Below are positions 12,146 through 23,700 of a DNA stretch of 64,000 bases, in pieces. The notes under the pieces were generated by a model. That model made no database searches. It was not told the DNA's origin and saw only the letters and a program-made list of their open reading frames with translations. The position numbers were made by a program, and so were the translations under genes. How positions within the stretch are numbered: position 1 is the first letter of the stretch; every line of letters starts with the position of its first letter. The DNA is taken from the NCBI GenBank assembly GCA_963681505.1, contig OY811978.1, positions 1 to 64,000 of the forward strand, written 5' to 3'. This stretch comes from Eunapius fragilis. Taxonomy: Eukaryota > Porifera > Demospongiae > Spongillida > Spongillidae.

Positions 12146-13358
12146 GGTCGCCTCGTTCCCTCACTCCGATACGGGCGGTATAGGGCGCTACTAAGACAGA
12201 CCGGTGGGATGTGTCCCGTCACGGTCTCGGTGAGTATGATATCAAGAGTAAGGATTAAGTTCTGGCTACCTGCAGTAGTACGTAGTTTCTTTATAACGTA
12301 AGTATTTCAACCCACCCATACTCATCACGTGATCCCGAGGAAGACGGAGGGTATAGCCAATACCTTCCCCAAGTCATTATTTCACGCTTTCAAGAGCTCT
12401 GAATCACATATTAAGTGTCTGCATGTTGAAATCGTCATCCCAATAAGTTCTTTCAACTCCTTTTATGGACGCTCCATACAAACTCCCATACCAAACAGCA
12501 GTGCACACCTCACAAACTTTAGACTTCAACGACCGCACTTGAATGCAGCCGGCTAGGTAAACCATATTTCTATCGCAAAATGTTGCTCTGGTCTCCATGA
12601 TGCCAAGCCCCGGAGGACCAGACCTCGAGAGAGTGACCATATCACTGCATGAAATGTATGGGTGACATAGGTGCCCAGTCCATCGCCTAACTCGGGAAGG
12701 ATTAGCTCACGCGATCAGCATGTACGTCACCCATACATTTCATGCGGTGATATATGGTCGCTCTGTGATTAAACGGTCATCAGAAGGTACGAGTTGTGTA
12801 GTCGTCACCACATGTGTGAGCGGTCGATTAACGTGGTTGCTGGATGCATGGGTATACTATAGCCCGCCCGCGAGCGCTCGACAGAATCTCTATTTGGGGC
12901 CGGCAGCGTATACTTTATGCTCCCGGGTGGATTGCGATGGTTCATCTTCACTAAAGCACCCTCCGAGGCCTAGCTAGTACCTACGGTTACGTCACACGCC
13001 CCCCTTCCCCTGACTGCAATGATCACGTGATATTATTCATGGGACTAAAAATTTTTTTTTGTTATATGGCGATCCGTCGTCGAGCTGCCAAATCGGCCAC
13101 GCAGTCTCGTGTACTTCTCCCACGTTACACAATGCTTTTATTTTGAGCTACAGACGTACACAGTTGCGGAAAGAACCGACGAATCCGTATTGCGGAGCCA
13201 GAAGCGGACGTGTTGCGATTTGGCGCATGCAAGGCGAACGTGCCAAATGGGCACCACAGTCCCTTGTGGTGGTTCCACGCAACGCAATGGGACTTTCTCG
13301 AGCAATACACCTATAGCGATGGCCTGTGTGGTATAACCAATATTCACAGTGTTGGGCG
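12146..13358. repeat. Copy A of a ~1.2-1.4-kb tandem duplication
   Basis: Closely matches 13528-14765. The stretch from CACGTGATCCCGAGG (12326) to the CACCACATG near 12815 is almost base-for-base the same as 13701-14188, offset about 1375. Further segments (GAGCGCTCGACAGAATC near 12870; GTCGTCGAGCTGCCAAATC near 13076; GACGAATCCGTATTGCGG near 13178) also recur in order in copy B. Its start is related to the diverged repeats to the left. No gene recognised. Confidence 0.9.
12629..12765. repeat. Imperfect inverted repeat (hairpin) in copy A
   Basis: Left arm 12629-12666 and right arm 12725-12765 are imperfect reverse complements of about 38-41 nt (core CATGAAATGTATGGGTGAC against GTCACCCATACATTTCATG), separated by about 58 nt. 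The same structure recurs in copy B. It could be a foldback-element remnant or a transcribed hairpin. Confidence 0.85.
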
Positions 13359-13403
13359 GGCAATGTCGTGGTGCCAAGAAAAGGAGGGGGTTAGTGCCCT
13401 TGT

Positions 13404-13406
<3 letters not shown>

Positions 13407-13496
<90 letters not shown>
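13407..13496. repeat. (GA)n microsatellite
   Basis: About 45 uninterrupted GA dinucleotides between duplication copies A and B. It may have served as a recombination site for the duplication (inference). Confidence 0.97.
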
Positions 13497-13498
<2 letters not shown>

Positions 13499-13527
13499 GA
13501 TTATACTTAAACGTATTTATATATATG

Positions 13528-14765
13528 TAAGGTGCCTCGTCCACTCCGGTAGGGCGGAGCTTCTAAAGACAGACCGGTGGGATGTGTCTCGTCACGGTCT
13601 CGGTCAGTATGATATCAAGAGTAAGCTTACTATAGGATTAAGATCTGGCTGCCTGCTGTAGTACGTAGTTTCTTTATTACGTCAACCCACCCATGCTCAT
13701 CACGTGATCCCGAGGAAGACGGAGGGTATAGCCAATACCTTACCCGAGTCATTATTCCACGCTTTCGATAGCTCTGAATCACATATTAAGTGTCTGCATG
13801 TTGAAATCGTCATCCCAATTAGTTCTTTCAACTCCTTTTATGGACGCTCCATACAAACTCCCATACCAAACAGCAGTGCACACCTCACAAACTTTAGACT
13901 TCAACGACCGCACTTGAATGCAGCCGGCTAGGTAAACCATATTTCTATCGCAAAGTGTTGCTCTGGTCTCCATGATGCCAAGCCCCGGAGGACCAGACCT
14001 CGAGAGAGTGACCATATCACTGCATGAAATGTATGGGTGACATAGGTGCCCAGTCCATCGCCTAACTCGGGAAGGATTAGCTCACGCGATCAGCATGTAC
14101 GTCACCCATACATTTCATGCGGTGATATATGGTCGCTCTGTGATTAAACGGTCATCAGAAGGTACGAGTTGTGTAGTCGTCACCACATGACATCAAGAGT
14201 GAAATGGCGGAACTGCGCGGTTGCAGACAACTCGGTCTATGCACCCGTCTGGTTGGCCAGGTGTGAGCGGTCGATTAACGTGGTAGCTGGATGAGAAGTA
14301 TAGCCCGCGAGCGCTCGACAGAATCTCTATTTGGGGCCGGCAGCGTATACTTTATGCTCCCGGGTGGATTGCGATGGTTCATCTTCACTGCAGCACCCTC
14401 CGAGGCCTAGTAGCTACGGTTATGTCACACGCCCCCCTTCCTCTGGCTGCAATGATCACGTGATATTATTCATGGGACTAAAAAATTTATATATACTTTT
14501 GCAGCTAGGCGAACCGTCGTCGAGCTGCCAAATCGGCCACGCAGTCTCGTGTACTTCTCCCACATTGCACTTTTTGAGCTACAAACGTATACAGTTGCGG
14601 AGAACCGACGAATCCGTATTGCGGAGCCAGAAGCCGACGGTATGCGATTTGGCGCATGCTAGGCGAACGGTCGTGGACCTGCCAAATGGGCACCACAGTC
14701 AGTCTCTTGCGGTGGTTACGGTAGACAAGCGCGGGGATTTGCGATATATAACCAATATTCATATA
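13528..14765. repeat. Copy B of the ~1.2-1.4-kb tandem duplication
   Basis: Homologous to 12146-13358. It differs by an insertion of about 70 bp after GTCGTCACCACATG (about 14189-14260, absent from copy A) and by small deletions, for example where copy A reads CCCGCCCGCGAGC. Both copies end near a shared ATAACCAATATTCA. No gene recognised. Confidence 0.9.
14004..14140. repeat. Imperfect inverted repeat (hairpin) in copy B
   Basis: Counterpart of the hairpin at 12629-12765, offset by 1375. Arms 14004-14041 and 14100-14140. The arms look unchanged between the two copies. Confidence 0.85.
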
Positions 14766-15256
14766 GCTTTTAATTATACATGCGCGCTGCTGCGTGCATG
14801 CACGCGTGTACATGTCCTGGAGCCGAGTGGAGTGACGACAGCGGGTTCATATACAGTGCTCTTATAGTATCTTATGATTGCCTGGCGGGGGGGGGGGGGA
14901 CACGCATCACGTCATCAAACAATGACGGGTCTGGGCACTTGATCAGAGAAAGGGCACAAGTCAGTTTTGCGGAGGGGAAGCGCGCACGGTGTTCTCAACA
15001 TCGTGGGCCCCTCCAGAGGTGGCAGGGTTGACGGGAGAAGCTTTTATTTCGTTTTTTATCCACTCCACTAGCCTTCAAATGTCTACTTTTGTGGATTTGT
15101 CGGCTACCCACCGTAGTCGCCTTGGGCTTTGCCATCTCACAACGCCGAGCGCACCGAGCCTGGGTATACGCTTCCCAGCTTTTCCGACCCCCGCCCCGCG
15201 GCTGTGATTTACCTGCGTCGTCGTGTCGCGTAACATCTGAGGACCGGGGCTCTACA
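14766..15256. other. Interval without a supported gene
   Basis: Contains a G homopolymer run (about 14886-14899), an alternating CATGCACGCGTG-type stretch and a GC-rich part (15100-15240). A 90-codon minus-strand frame exists but shows no recognisable domain or splice support. Confidence 0.5.
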
Positions 15257-15385
15257 AAGTCGGGCATCCAAGCTCTTTTGGCCTATACCGATGTATGGAG
15301 TGGGCGGTAACAGTTCCACTGAATGGAACTGTTACCGCCCACTCCATACATCGGTATAGGCCAAAAGAGCTTGGATGCCCGACTT
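15257..15385. repeat. Perfect 62-bp inverted repeat with a 5-nt loop
   Basis: Arm 15257-15318 and arm 15324-15385 are exact reverse complements over all 62 positions, separated only by CTGAA. Beyond the perfect core, weaker complementarity continues (CTGAGGACCGG near 15237 against CGGGTCCTCAG near 15397), so the original palindrome was longer. Possible explanations are a foldback duplication, a hairpin RNA locus or an assembly fold-over. Confidence 0.97.
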
Positions 15386-15960
15386 GGGCAAGCGCGGGTC
15401 CTCAGGGGATAATTGCTGTACCCACCTGCTTAAATCTCAGCTGTGGGGCGATGGTAGTGCTACCAGGAAATGGTAAAGCCGTGCCCGTGGGCCACTCGCT
15501 ACCCCATTGGTACAACCCAACACAAGTATGGATAGAGGATGGGGTTGCCATAGACACCGAATGAAACCTACACAAACGTACACTTTTGAGCCCAAATGAT
15601 TACGGATACGAATAGGAATGCACGTGCAGTGCTGTTCTAGCCTCTTATACTTGTTTGGAAAACACGCTGGGGGTTGCACAAATCAAATCCACACATTTGG
15701 CTCTCCTAGTATCACGTGATTAAGCCCTTAACAAGAAGCCTCCGTATATACCAATTATTTTTGTGTGATAGCTGAATTTAGTGTGCGCCCGTGACCAGGA
15801 ATTAGGAAATTAGGAAGAACTTCACCCTAACCCCTAACCGAAAAGCCGTGACTATTTCGGCATAGTGAGTTTTAGGGGAGCGTGGGCGTAGTGCATATCG
15901 TTCTGCACATCGTCAGGCGCAAACAAGCCACTGTCATCTATTACGCTTCTAAATATGCGT
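15386..15960. other. Non-coding interval with short telomere-like motif
   Basis: No gene supported. A GTTTGGAAAACACGCTGGGGG module (about 15653) followed by TATCACGTGATT (about 15711) recurs at 17667 and 20614. ACCCTAACCCCTAACC at about 15824-15838 is a short telomere-like motif. The sequence around 15790-15950 is a diverged relative of 16090-16230 (GTGCGCCCGTGACC, GGGGGAGCG, TAGTG motifs in the same order). Confidence 0.6.
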
Positions 15961-15961
15961 G

Positions 15962-15963
<2 letters not shown>

Positions 15964-16042
<79 letters not shown>
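15964..16042. repeat. Compound (CT)n-(CA)n-(CT)n microsatellite
   Basis: A CT run, then about ten CA units, then a second CT run, followed by AATCACGTGA. Confidence 0.96.
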
Positions 16043-16045
<3 letters not shown>

Positions 16046-16280
16046 CACGTGAGCCATGATAATTGCTATTATTAACAGTAATATATTATACAACAGCTGG
16101 ATTTAGTGCGCACCCATGACCATTTTTTTAGGCATCATGTTGCTTTAAACATTCCCGTACGTGAGTTACTTTTGGGGGAGCGCATGTGTAGTGTGCCACA
16201 TTCTTGTTGCCATCGTGACAGCTGACAAAGAGGTGTTTCGGAATTTCGGAAAACCGGTGGACACCGAAGTACCTGCACGT

Positions 16281-16325
16281 GAGTGTGTGTGTGTGTGTGT
16301 GCGTGTGTGCGTGTGTGTGCGCGCG
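16281..16325. repeat. (GT)n microsatellite with GC interruptions
   Basis: GTGTGTGCGTGTGTGCG-type run ending in GCGCGCTAGCGCGC, a short perfect palindrome near 16319-16332. Confidence 0.9.
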
Positions 16326-16394
16326 CTAGCGCGCACATGCGTATGATTGCTATGGTGTTACAAGGTGCAGGTAATTAATTAATCCCCTCTCTCT

Positions 16395-16500
16395 CCACGT
16401 GGTAGCTGTGCTTCCCCCCGGACCTGTCCTCATGGGAGCTATGCTTTTCCTCTCCACATGGGAGCTATGCTTCCCCTGTTCACCTGGGAGCTATGCTTGT
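16395..16500. repeat. Short GGGAGCTATGCTT minisatellite
   Basis: Four units of roughly 28-30 bp sharing a GGGAGCTATGCTT (or GGTAGCTGTGCTT) core with CCCC/CTCTCC stretches between. Two further units occur at 17009-17064 just before the 0.76-kb duplication. Confidence 0.8.
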
Positions 16501-16582
16501 GTGTGTGCGTGTTTATGTTTATTTACTATCTACGTCAGAGTATGTCATAGCTAGCCATCCAGCCATCTGCAGCTAGCCATCC

Positions 16583-16583
16583 A

Positions 16584-16632
<49 letters not shown>

Positions 16633-16742
16633 GTGCACTAATAAGAATTGACCATTTTCTCACAATTACAGCTGATATGAATTGAGCCTGTTGAGAAATG
16701 ATTATCCAACTACGCTGTGAACCCTGATAGGTACGTACTGCT

Positions 16743-16798
<56 letters not shown>

Positions 16799-16908
16799 GT
16801 GCACTAATAAGAATTGACCATTTTCTCACAATTACAGCTGATATGAATTGAGCCTGTTGAGAAATGATTATCCAACTACGCTGTGAACCCTGATAGGTAC
16901 GTACTGCT

Positions 16909-16992
<84 letters not shown>

Positions 16993-17010
16993 TTGCATGT
17001 GTGTGTGTGG
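16583..17010. repeat. Three long (GT)n arrays with a duplicated ~110-bp spacer
   Basis: GT runs at about 16583-16636, 16745-16800 and 16910-16998. Between them a ~110-bp spacer starting GCACTAATAAGAATTGACC is present twice (about 16635 and 16801), identical as far as seen. A third, more diverged copy lies at 19438-19530. The arrangement suggests slippage or unequal exchange duplicating a GT run plus its flank. Confidence 0.92.
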
Positions 17011-17062
17011 GAGCTATGCTTCCTCTGTCCACATGGGAGCTATGCTTCCCCTGTTCGCATGG

Positions 17063-17826
17063 ACCAGCAAAGGTTGTGTGCATGTGTGTCACTGTGTTTG
17101 TGCATGTGTGTGGGGCAATGTGTACGTATGTTTGCATGTGTGTGTATTTGTGTGTGTGTGTGTGGAGAATGAGGGTGTTCAGGAGATATGGTGAGGGTGG
17201 GGGAGGGAGACAGAGAATTAGGAGTGAGGTGACTAGCAACATTGCCACACCTATGTCTGTCCCTCTTTCACCCCACCCCCCTCCCTTCATGTGATATGAT
17301 TTCATCATGTAACTGTTGAACAAACACACAAATTCAATATTTTATTTGTCTTATAACTTGTCCTTTTTTATGTACCACTTAATAACACATTCCATCCCTT
17401 TTCTCTTCTCCAGCCCCTATCTCAGAATATTAAAAATCTGGGGGTATCACGTTACTGACGCAGAATAAGCTAGGGCCTTTCTGCTGAGATGTCACCCATG
17501 CTCCCTTCACCTGCTCCAAGCCAAAGTCTTCAGGTTGAAAATATCAGTGGCCATCAGCCGTCCTTAGTATATGTGGTTGTCCAGCTTGGAGAGTCTGATA
17601 GAACTGAATAACTGAATTATCACTAGCTATCACATGCTCTAGCTACTTGTAAAGAGATGTACTAGTTTGGAAAACACACTGGGGGTTGCACACAAATTTC
17701 GCCTCCCTCATATCACGTGATTTAACGTGACGGGCGTATCCGCCCCCACTTGTAACCTACAAGAAGCTCCATAACATGGTAAATAGAAACTATGCCAGGG
17801 CCATAAATCCACCCTAACCCTAACCT
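17063..17826. repeat. Left copy of a ~0.76-kb duplication
   Basis: Matches 20007-20771 almost base for base (offset about 2945): starts ACCAGCAAAGGTTGTG, ends CCACCCTAACCCTAACC. The small differences seen are a few GT units near 17150, AAGCTAGGGCCTT against ATGCTAGGGCCAT near 17470, and TTTAACGTG against TTAAACGTG near 17722. The pair flanks the 43-bp minisatellite. The open frames inside it are GT-derived and not convincing. Confidence 0.92.
17811..17825. repeat. Short internal telomeric motif
   Basis: CCACCCTAACCCTAACC: two telomeric hexamers at the end of the left 0.76-kb copy. The right copy carries an expanded version at the same place. Confidence 0.85.
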
Positions 17827-17879
17827 CAGGCTGGTAGAATAGGTAATAACACCTTATTTCCAATTGGAAAGGTTTAGAG

Positions 17880-19437
17880 GTGGGATGTGTACATAGCTAT
17901 GTGTGCGCACTGGGGGTGTTGAGGGGATGTGTACATACCGTATGGGTGTGCACTGGGGGTGTTGAGGGGGTTGTGTGCATAGCTATGTGTGTGCGCTGGG
18001 GGTGTTGAGGGGGATGTGTAAATACGTATGGGTGTGCACTGGGGGTGTTGAGGGGGATGTGTACATACCTAAGGGTGTGCACTGGGAGTATTGAGGGGGA
18101 TGTGTACATAGCTATGTGTGTGCACTGGGGGTGTTGAGGGGGATGTGTGCATACCTATGGGTGTGCGCTGGGGGTGTTGAGGGGGATGTGTGCATACCTA
18201 TGGGTGTGCGCTGGGGGTGTTGAGGGGATGTGGGTGTGAGCTGGGGGGTGTTGAGGGGATGTGGGTGTGCACTGGGGGTGTTGAAGGGGATGTGTGCATA
18301 CCTATGGGTGTGCACTGGGGGTGTTGAGGGGATGTGTACATACCTAAGGGTGTGCACTGGGAGTATTGAGGGGGATGTGTACATAGCTATGTGTGTGCAC
18401 TGGGGGTGTTGAGGGGGATGTGTGCATACCTATGGGTGTGCGCTGGGGGGGGGGGGGGGGAAGGGGATGTGTACATACCTATGGGTGTGCACTGGGGGTG
18501 TTGAGGGGGATGTGTGCATAGCTATGTGTGTGCACTGGGGGTGTTGAGGGGGATGTGTGCATACCTATGGGTGTGCGCTGGGGGGGGGGGGGGGGGGGAA
18601 GGGGATGTGTACATACCTATGGGTGTGCGCTGGGGGGTGTTGAGGGGATGTGTACATACCTATGGGTGTGCACTGGGGGTGTTGAGGGGGATGTGTGCAT
18701 AGCTATGTGTGTGCACTGGGGGTCTTGAGGGGGATGTGTACATACCTATGGGTGTGCGCTGGGGGTGTTGAGGCGGATGTGTGCATAGCTATGGGTGTGC
18801 GTAGGGGGTGTTGAGGGGGATGTGTGCATACCTATGAGTGTGCACTGGGGGTGTTGAGGGGATGTGGGTGTGAGCTGGGGGGTGTTGAGGGGATGTGGGT
18901 GTGAGCTGGGGGGTGTTGAGGGGATGTGGGTGTGCGCTGGGGGTGTTGAGGGGATGTGTACATACCTAAGGGTGTGCACTGGGAGTATTGAGGGGGATGT
19001 GTACATAGCTATGTGTGTGCACTGGGGGTGTTGAGGGGGATGTGTGCATACCTATGGGTGTGCGCTGGGGGGTGGGGGGGGAAGGGGATGTGTACATACC
19101 TATGGGTGTGCACTGGGGGTGTTGAGGGGGATGTGTGCATAGCTATGGGTGTGCGCTGGGGGGTGTTGAGGGGATGTGTACATACCTATGGGTGTGCACT
19201 GGGGGTGTTGAGGGGGATGTGTGCATAGCTATGTGTGTGCACTGGGGGTCTTGAGGGGGATGTGTACATACCTATGGGTGTGCGCTGGGGGTGTTGAGGC
19301 GGATGTGTGCATAGCTATGGGTGTGCGTAGGGGGTGTTGAGGGGGATGTGTGCATACCTATGAGTGTGCACTGGGGGTGTTGAGGGGATGTGTACATACC
19401 TATGGGTGTGCACTGGGGGTGTTGAGGGGGTTGTGTG
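17880..19437. repeat. 43-44-bp GT-rich minisatellite, about 36 copies
   Basis: Unit of about 43 bp: GGGGGATGTGTGCATACC, TATGGGTGTGCGCTGG, GGGTGTTGA. Variants include GTACATAGCTATG, a short unit lacking the GCATACCTATG part (18220-18275, 18860-18935), and units with an expanded G run (about 18445-18460, 18578-18598, 19070-19080). Blocks of several units recur as larger repeats. The coding-looking frames on both strands are artefacts of the repeat. Confidence 0.95.
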
Positions 19438-20006
19438 CACTTATAAGAATTGACAATTTTCTCACAATTACAGCTAATATGAATTGAGCCTGTTGAGAAA
19501 TGATTATCCAACTACGCTGTGATCACACTGGTAGGTCCTACCATCCGCCTGTCATATATTCTTGCCTGTTGTACGTCGCCATTGAATATAAATGGTACTC
19601 ACGTGAGCAGCCTAATTGCGATCTACCCAGATCAACCGATCAACAATAAACCGACGCATTAACAAAACCGTTAAGATTCATAATTTCAAATGTATTAATG
19701 AATGTATATACTTGTGAATGTCTATGTCCGACTCTTCAGCTGTTAACCCTTTTTCTTGTTCTTGTTCACAGTCCGTGGGTGCTTGTGAATAAAGTTGAGA
19801 ACTCGCTTGTTGAGCTAGTGGTTCATTTACAGGAGTGTCCAGACCATTCCTCAAAGGCTTCCCTGAGATACACTCTCACTTCAACACACAACCATTACTA
19901 CCTCAACACTCTATCAGTACTTCTCTAGCTGAGAAACGTTTGGCTGTAAGAGAAGGGTTGGCTATTTTGGCTGGATGCCGACCGAGCTTACTAAACTGAT
20001 CGAAGG
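19438..20006. other. Spacer between minisatellite and right duplication copy
   Basis: 19438-19530 is a diverged copy of the spacer seen between the GT arrays (AAGAATTGACNATTTTC). The rest is AT-rich unique sequence; a 76-codon plus-strand frame (19698-19928) exists without a recognisable domain. No gene is supported. Confidence 0.5.
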
Positions 20007-20771
20007 ACCAGCAAAGGTTGTGTGCATGTGTGTCACTGTGTTTGTGCATGTGTGTGGGGCAATGTGTACGTATGTTTGCATGTGTGTGTATTTGTGTGTG
20101 TGTGTGTGTGTGGAGAATGAGGGTGTTCAGGAGATATGGTGAGGGTGGGGGAGGGAGACAGAGAATTAGGAGTGAGGTGACTAGCAACATTGCCACACCT
20201 ATGTCTGTCCCTCTTTCACCCCACCCCCCTCCCTTCATGTGATATGATTTCATCATGTAACTGTTGAACAAACACACAAATTCAATATTTTATTTGTCTT
20301 ATAACTTGTCCTTTTTTATGTACCACTTAATAACACATTCCATCCCTTTTCTCTTCTCCAGCCCCTATCTCAGAATATTAAAAATCTGGGGGTATCACGT
20401 TACTGACGCAGAATATGCTAGGGCCATTCTGCTGAGATGTCACCCATGCTCCCTTCACCTGCTCCAAGCCAAAGTCTTCAGGTTGAAAATATCAGTGGCC
20501 ATCAGCCGTCCTTAGTATATGTGGTTGTCCAGCTTGGAGAGTCTGATAGAACTGAATAACTGAATTATCACTAGCTATCACATGCTCTAGCTACTTGTAA
20601 AGAGATGTACTAGTTTGGAAAACACACTGGGGGTTGCACACAAATTTCGCCTCCCTCATATCACGTGATTAAACGTGACGGGCGTATCCGCCCCCACTTG
20701 TAACCTACAAGAAGCTCCATAACATGGTAAATAGAAACTATGCCAGGGCCATAAATCCACCCTAACCCTAA
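20007..20771. repeat. Right copy of the ~0.76-kb duplication
   Basis: Homologue of 17063-17826 in direct orientation. It carries the GTTTGGAAAACACACTGGGG module and TATCACGTGATT shared with 15653 and 17667, and ends in the internal telomere repeats that abut the large satellite. Confidence 0.92.
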
Positions 20772-20792
20772 CCCTAACCCTAACCCTAACCC
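20758..20792. repeat. Interstitial telomeric repeat at the satellite boundary
   Basis: About five CCCTAA units in the same orientation as the chromosome end. The last ACCC runs straight into the satellite monomer (CCCAAAAGCAGATATG), so the array begins exactly at internal telomeric DNA. Confidence 0.95.
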
Positions 20793-23700
20793 AAAAGCAG
20801 ATATGCTCGGGGTGGCGATAAAAAGAGATAGAGGAGTGGTTACTGCTGTCTTCCATGTGTGCAGTGGTTTGCTCATATTGCATGTCTCATCAACACCTCG
20901 ATGCTAAGATAGTCAATATTTCTTATAGACATGAATGGGTGGTTTCCCATAGGAATGTATGGGTGGGAACCTACTTTTGAATCGCTTGGTAAACCCATAC
21001 CGAAGCAAGTATGCTCGGGGTGGCATTTAAAACAAATGGAGGAGTGGTTACTGCTATCTTCCATGTGTGCAGTGGTTTGCTCATATTGCATGTCTCATCA
21101 ACACCTCGATGCTAAGATAGTCAAAAATTTCCCATAGTAATGTATGGGTGGGAACCTACTATTGAATCGCTTGGTAAACCCATAACAAAGCAGATATGCT
21201 CGGGGTGGCATTAAAAAGAGATAAAGGAGTGGTTACTGCTATCTTCCATGTGTGCAGTGGTTTGCTCATATTGCATGTCTCATCAACTCCTCGATGCTAA
21301 GATAGTCAAAATTTTCCCATAGAAATGTATGGGTGGGAACCTACTTTTGAATCGCTTGGTAAACCCATACAAAAGCAGATGTGCTCGGGGTGGCAATAAA
21401 AAGAGATAGAGGAGTGGTTACTGCAATCTTCCATGTGTGCAGTGGTTTGCTCATATTGCATGTCTCATCAACACCTCGATGCTAAGATAGTCAAAAATTT
21501 CCCATAGAAATGTATGGGTGGGAACCTACTTTTTAATCGCTTGGTAAACCCATAACAAAGCAGATATGCTCAAGGTGGCATTAAAAAGAGATAGAGAAGT
21601 GGTTATTGCTATCTTCCATGTGTACAGTGGTTTGCTCATATTGCATGTCTCATCAACACCTCGATTCTATGATAGTCAATATTTCCCATAGAGATGTATG
21701 GGTGGTTTCCCATAGGAATGTATGGGTGGGAACCTACTTTTGAATCGCTTGGTAAACCCATACCGAAGAAGGTATGCTCAGGGTGGCATTTAAAACAGAT
21801 AGAGGAGTGGTTACTGCTATCTTCCATGTGTGCAGTGGTTTGCTCATATTGCATGTCTCATCAACACCTCGATGCTAAGATAGTCAAAAATTTCCCATAG
21901 AAATGTATGGGTGGGAACCTACTTTTGAATCGCTTGGTAAACCCATAACAAAGCAGATATGCTCAAGGTGGCATTAAAAAGAGATAGAGAAGTGGTTACT
22001 GCTATCTTCCATGTGTACAGTGGTTTGCTCATATTGCATGTCTCATCAACACCTCGATTCTATGATAGTCAATATTTCCCATAGAGATGTATGGGTGGTT
22101 TCCCATAGGAATGTATGGGTGGGAACCTACTTTTGAATCGCTTGGTAAACCCATACCGAAGCAGGTATGCTCGGGGTGGCATTTAAAACAGATAGAGGAG
22201 TGGTTACTGCTATCTTCCATGTGTGCAGTAGTTTGCTCATATTTCATGTCTCATCAACTCCTCGATGCTAAGATAGTCAAAATTTTCCCATAGAAATGTA
22301 TGGGTGGGAACCTACTTTTGAATCGCTTGGTAAACCCATACAAAAGCAGATATGCTCGGGGTGGCATTAAAAAGAGATAGAGGAGTGGTTACTGCTATCT
22401 TCCATGTGTGCAGTGGTTTGCTCCTATTGCATGTCTCATCAACACCTCGATGCTAAGATAGTCAATATTTCTTATAGACATGTATGGGTGGTATCCCATA
22501 GGAATGTATGGGTGGGAACCTACTTTTGAATCGCTTGGTAAACCCATACCGAAGCAAGTATGCTCGGGGTGGCATTTAAAACAAATGGAGGAGTGGTTAC
22601 TGCTATCTTCCATGTGTGCAGTGGTTTGCTCATATTGCATGTCTCATCAACACCTCGATGCTAAGATAGTCAAAAATTTCCCATAGAAATGTATGGGTGG
22701 GAACCTACTTTTGAATCGCTTGGTAAACCCATACAAAAGCAGATATGCTCGGGGTGGCATTAAAAAGAGATAGAGGAGTGGTTACTGCTATCTTCCATGT
22801 GTGCAGTGGTTGGCTCATATAGCATGTCTCATCAACACCTCGATGCTAAGATAGTCAATATTTCTTATAGACATGTATGGGTGGTTTCCCATAGGAATGT
22901 ATGGGTGGGAACCTACTTTTGAATCGCTTGGTAAACCCATACCGAAGCAAGTATGCTCGGGGTGGCATTTAAAACAAATGGAGGAGTGGTTACTGCTATC
23001 TTCCATGTGTGCAGTGGTTTGCTCATATTGCATGTCTCATCAACACCTCGATGCTAAGATAGTCAAAAATTTCCCATAGTAATGTATGGGTGGGAACCTA
23101 CTTTTGAATCGCTTGGTAAACCCATAACAAAGCAGATATGCTCGGGGTGGCATTGAAAAGAGATAAAGGAGTGGTTACTGCTATCTTCCATGTGTGCAGT
23201 GGTTTGCTCATATTGCATGTCTCATCAACTCCTCGATGCTAAGATAGTCAAAATTTTCCCATCGAAATGTATGGGTGGGAACCTACTTTTGAATCGCTTG
23301 GTAAACCCATACAAAAGCAGATATGCTGGGGGTGGCATTAAAAAGAGATAGAGGAGTGGTTACTGCTATCTTCCATGTGTGCAGTGGTTTGCTCATATTG
23401 CATGTCTCATCAACACCTCGATCTTAAGATAGTCAATATTTCTTATAGACATGTATGGGTGGTTTCCCATAGGAATGTATGGGTGGGAACCTACTTTTGA
23501 ATCGCTTGGTAAACCCAAACCGAAGCAAGTATGCTCGGGGTGGCATTTAAAACAAATGGAGGAGTGGTTACTGCTATCTTCCATGTGTGCAGTGGTTTGC
23601 TCATATTGCATGTCTCATCAACACCTCGATGCTAAGAAAGTCAAAAATTTCCCATAGTAATGTATGGGTGGGAACCTACTTTTGAATCGCTTGGTAAACC

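Noticed and set aside
12329..14015. 75-78-codon frames present in both duplication copies
   Set aside because: Conserved only because the duplication is recent; no domain, and frames on both strands overlap.
14995..15267. 90-codon minus-strand frame with a basic C-terminus
   Set aside because: No recognisable domain or splice support; overlaps one arm of the inverted repeat.
16868..18728. Cys/Val- and His/Thr-rich frames
   Set aside because: Products of (GT)n, (CA)n and minisatellite repeats.
19698..19928. 76-codon plus-strand frame with a hydrophobic start
   Set aside because: Single short frame without homology I can recognise or splice context; recorded as unassigned spacer.
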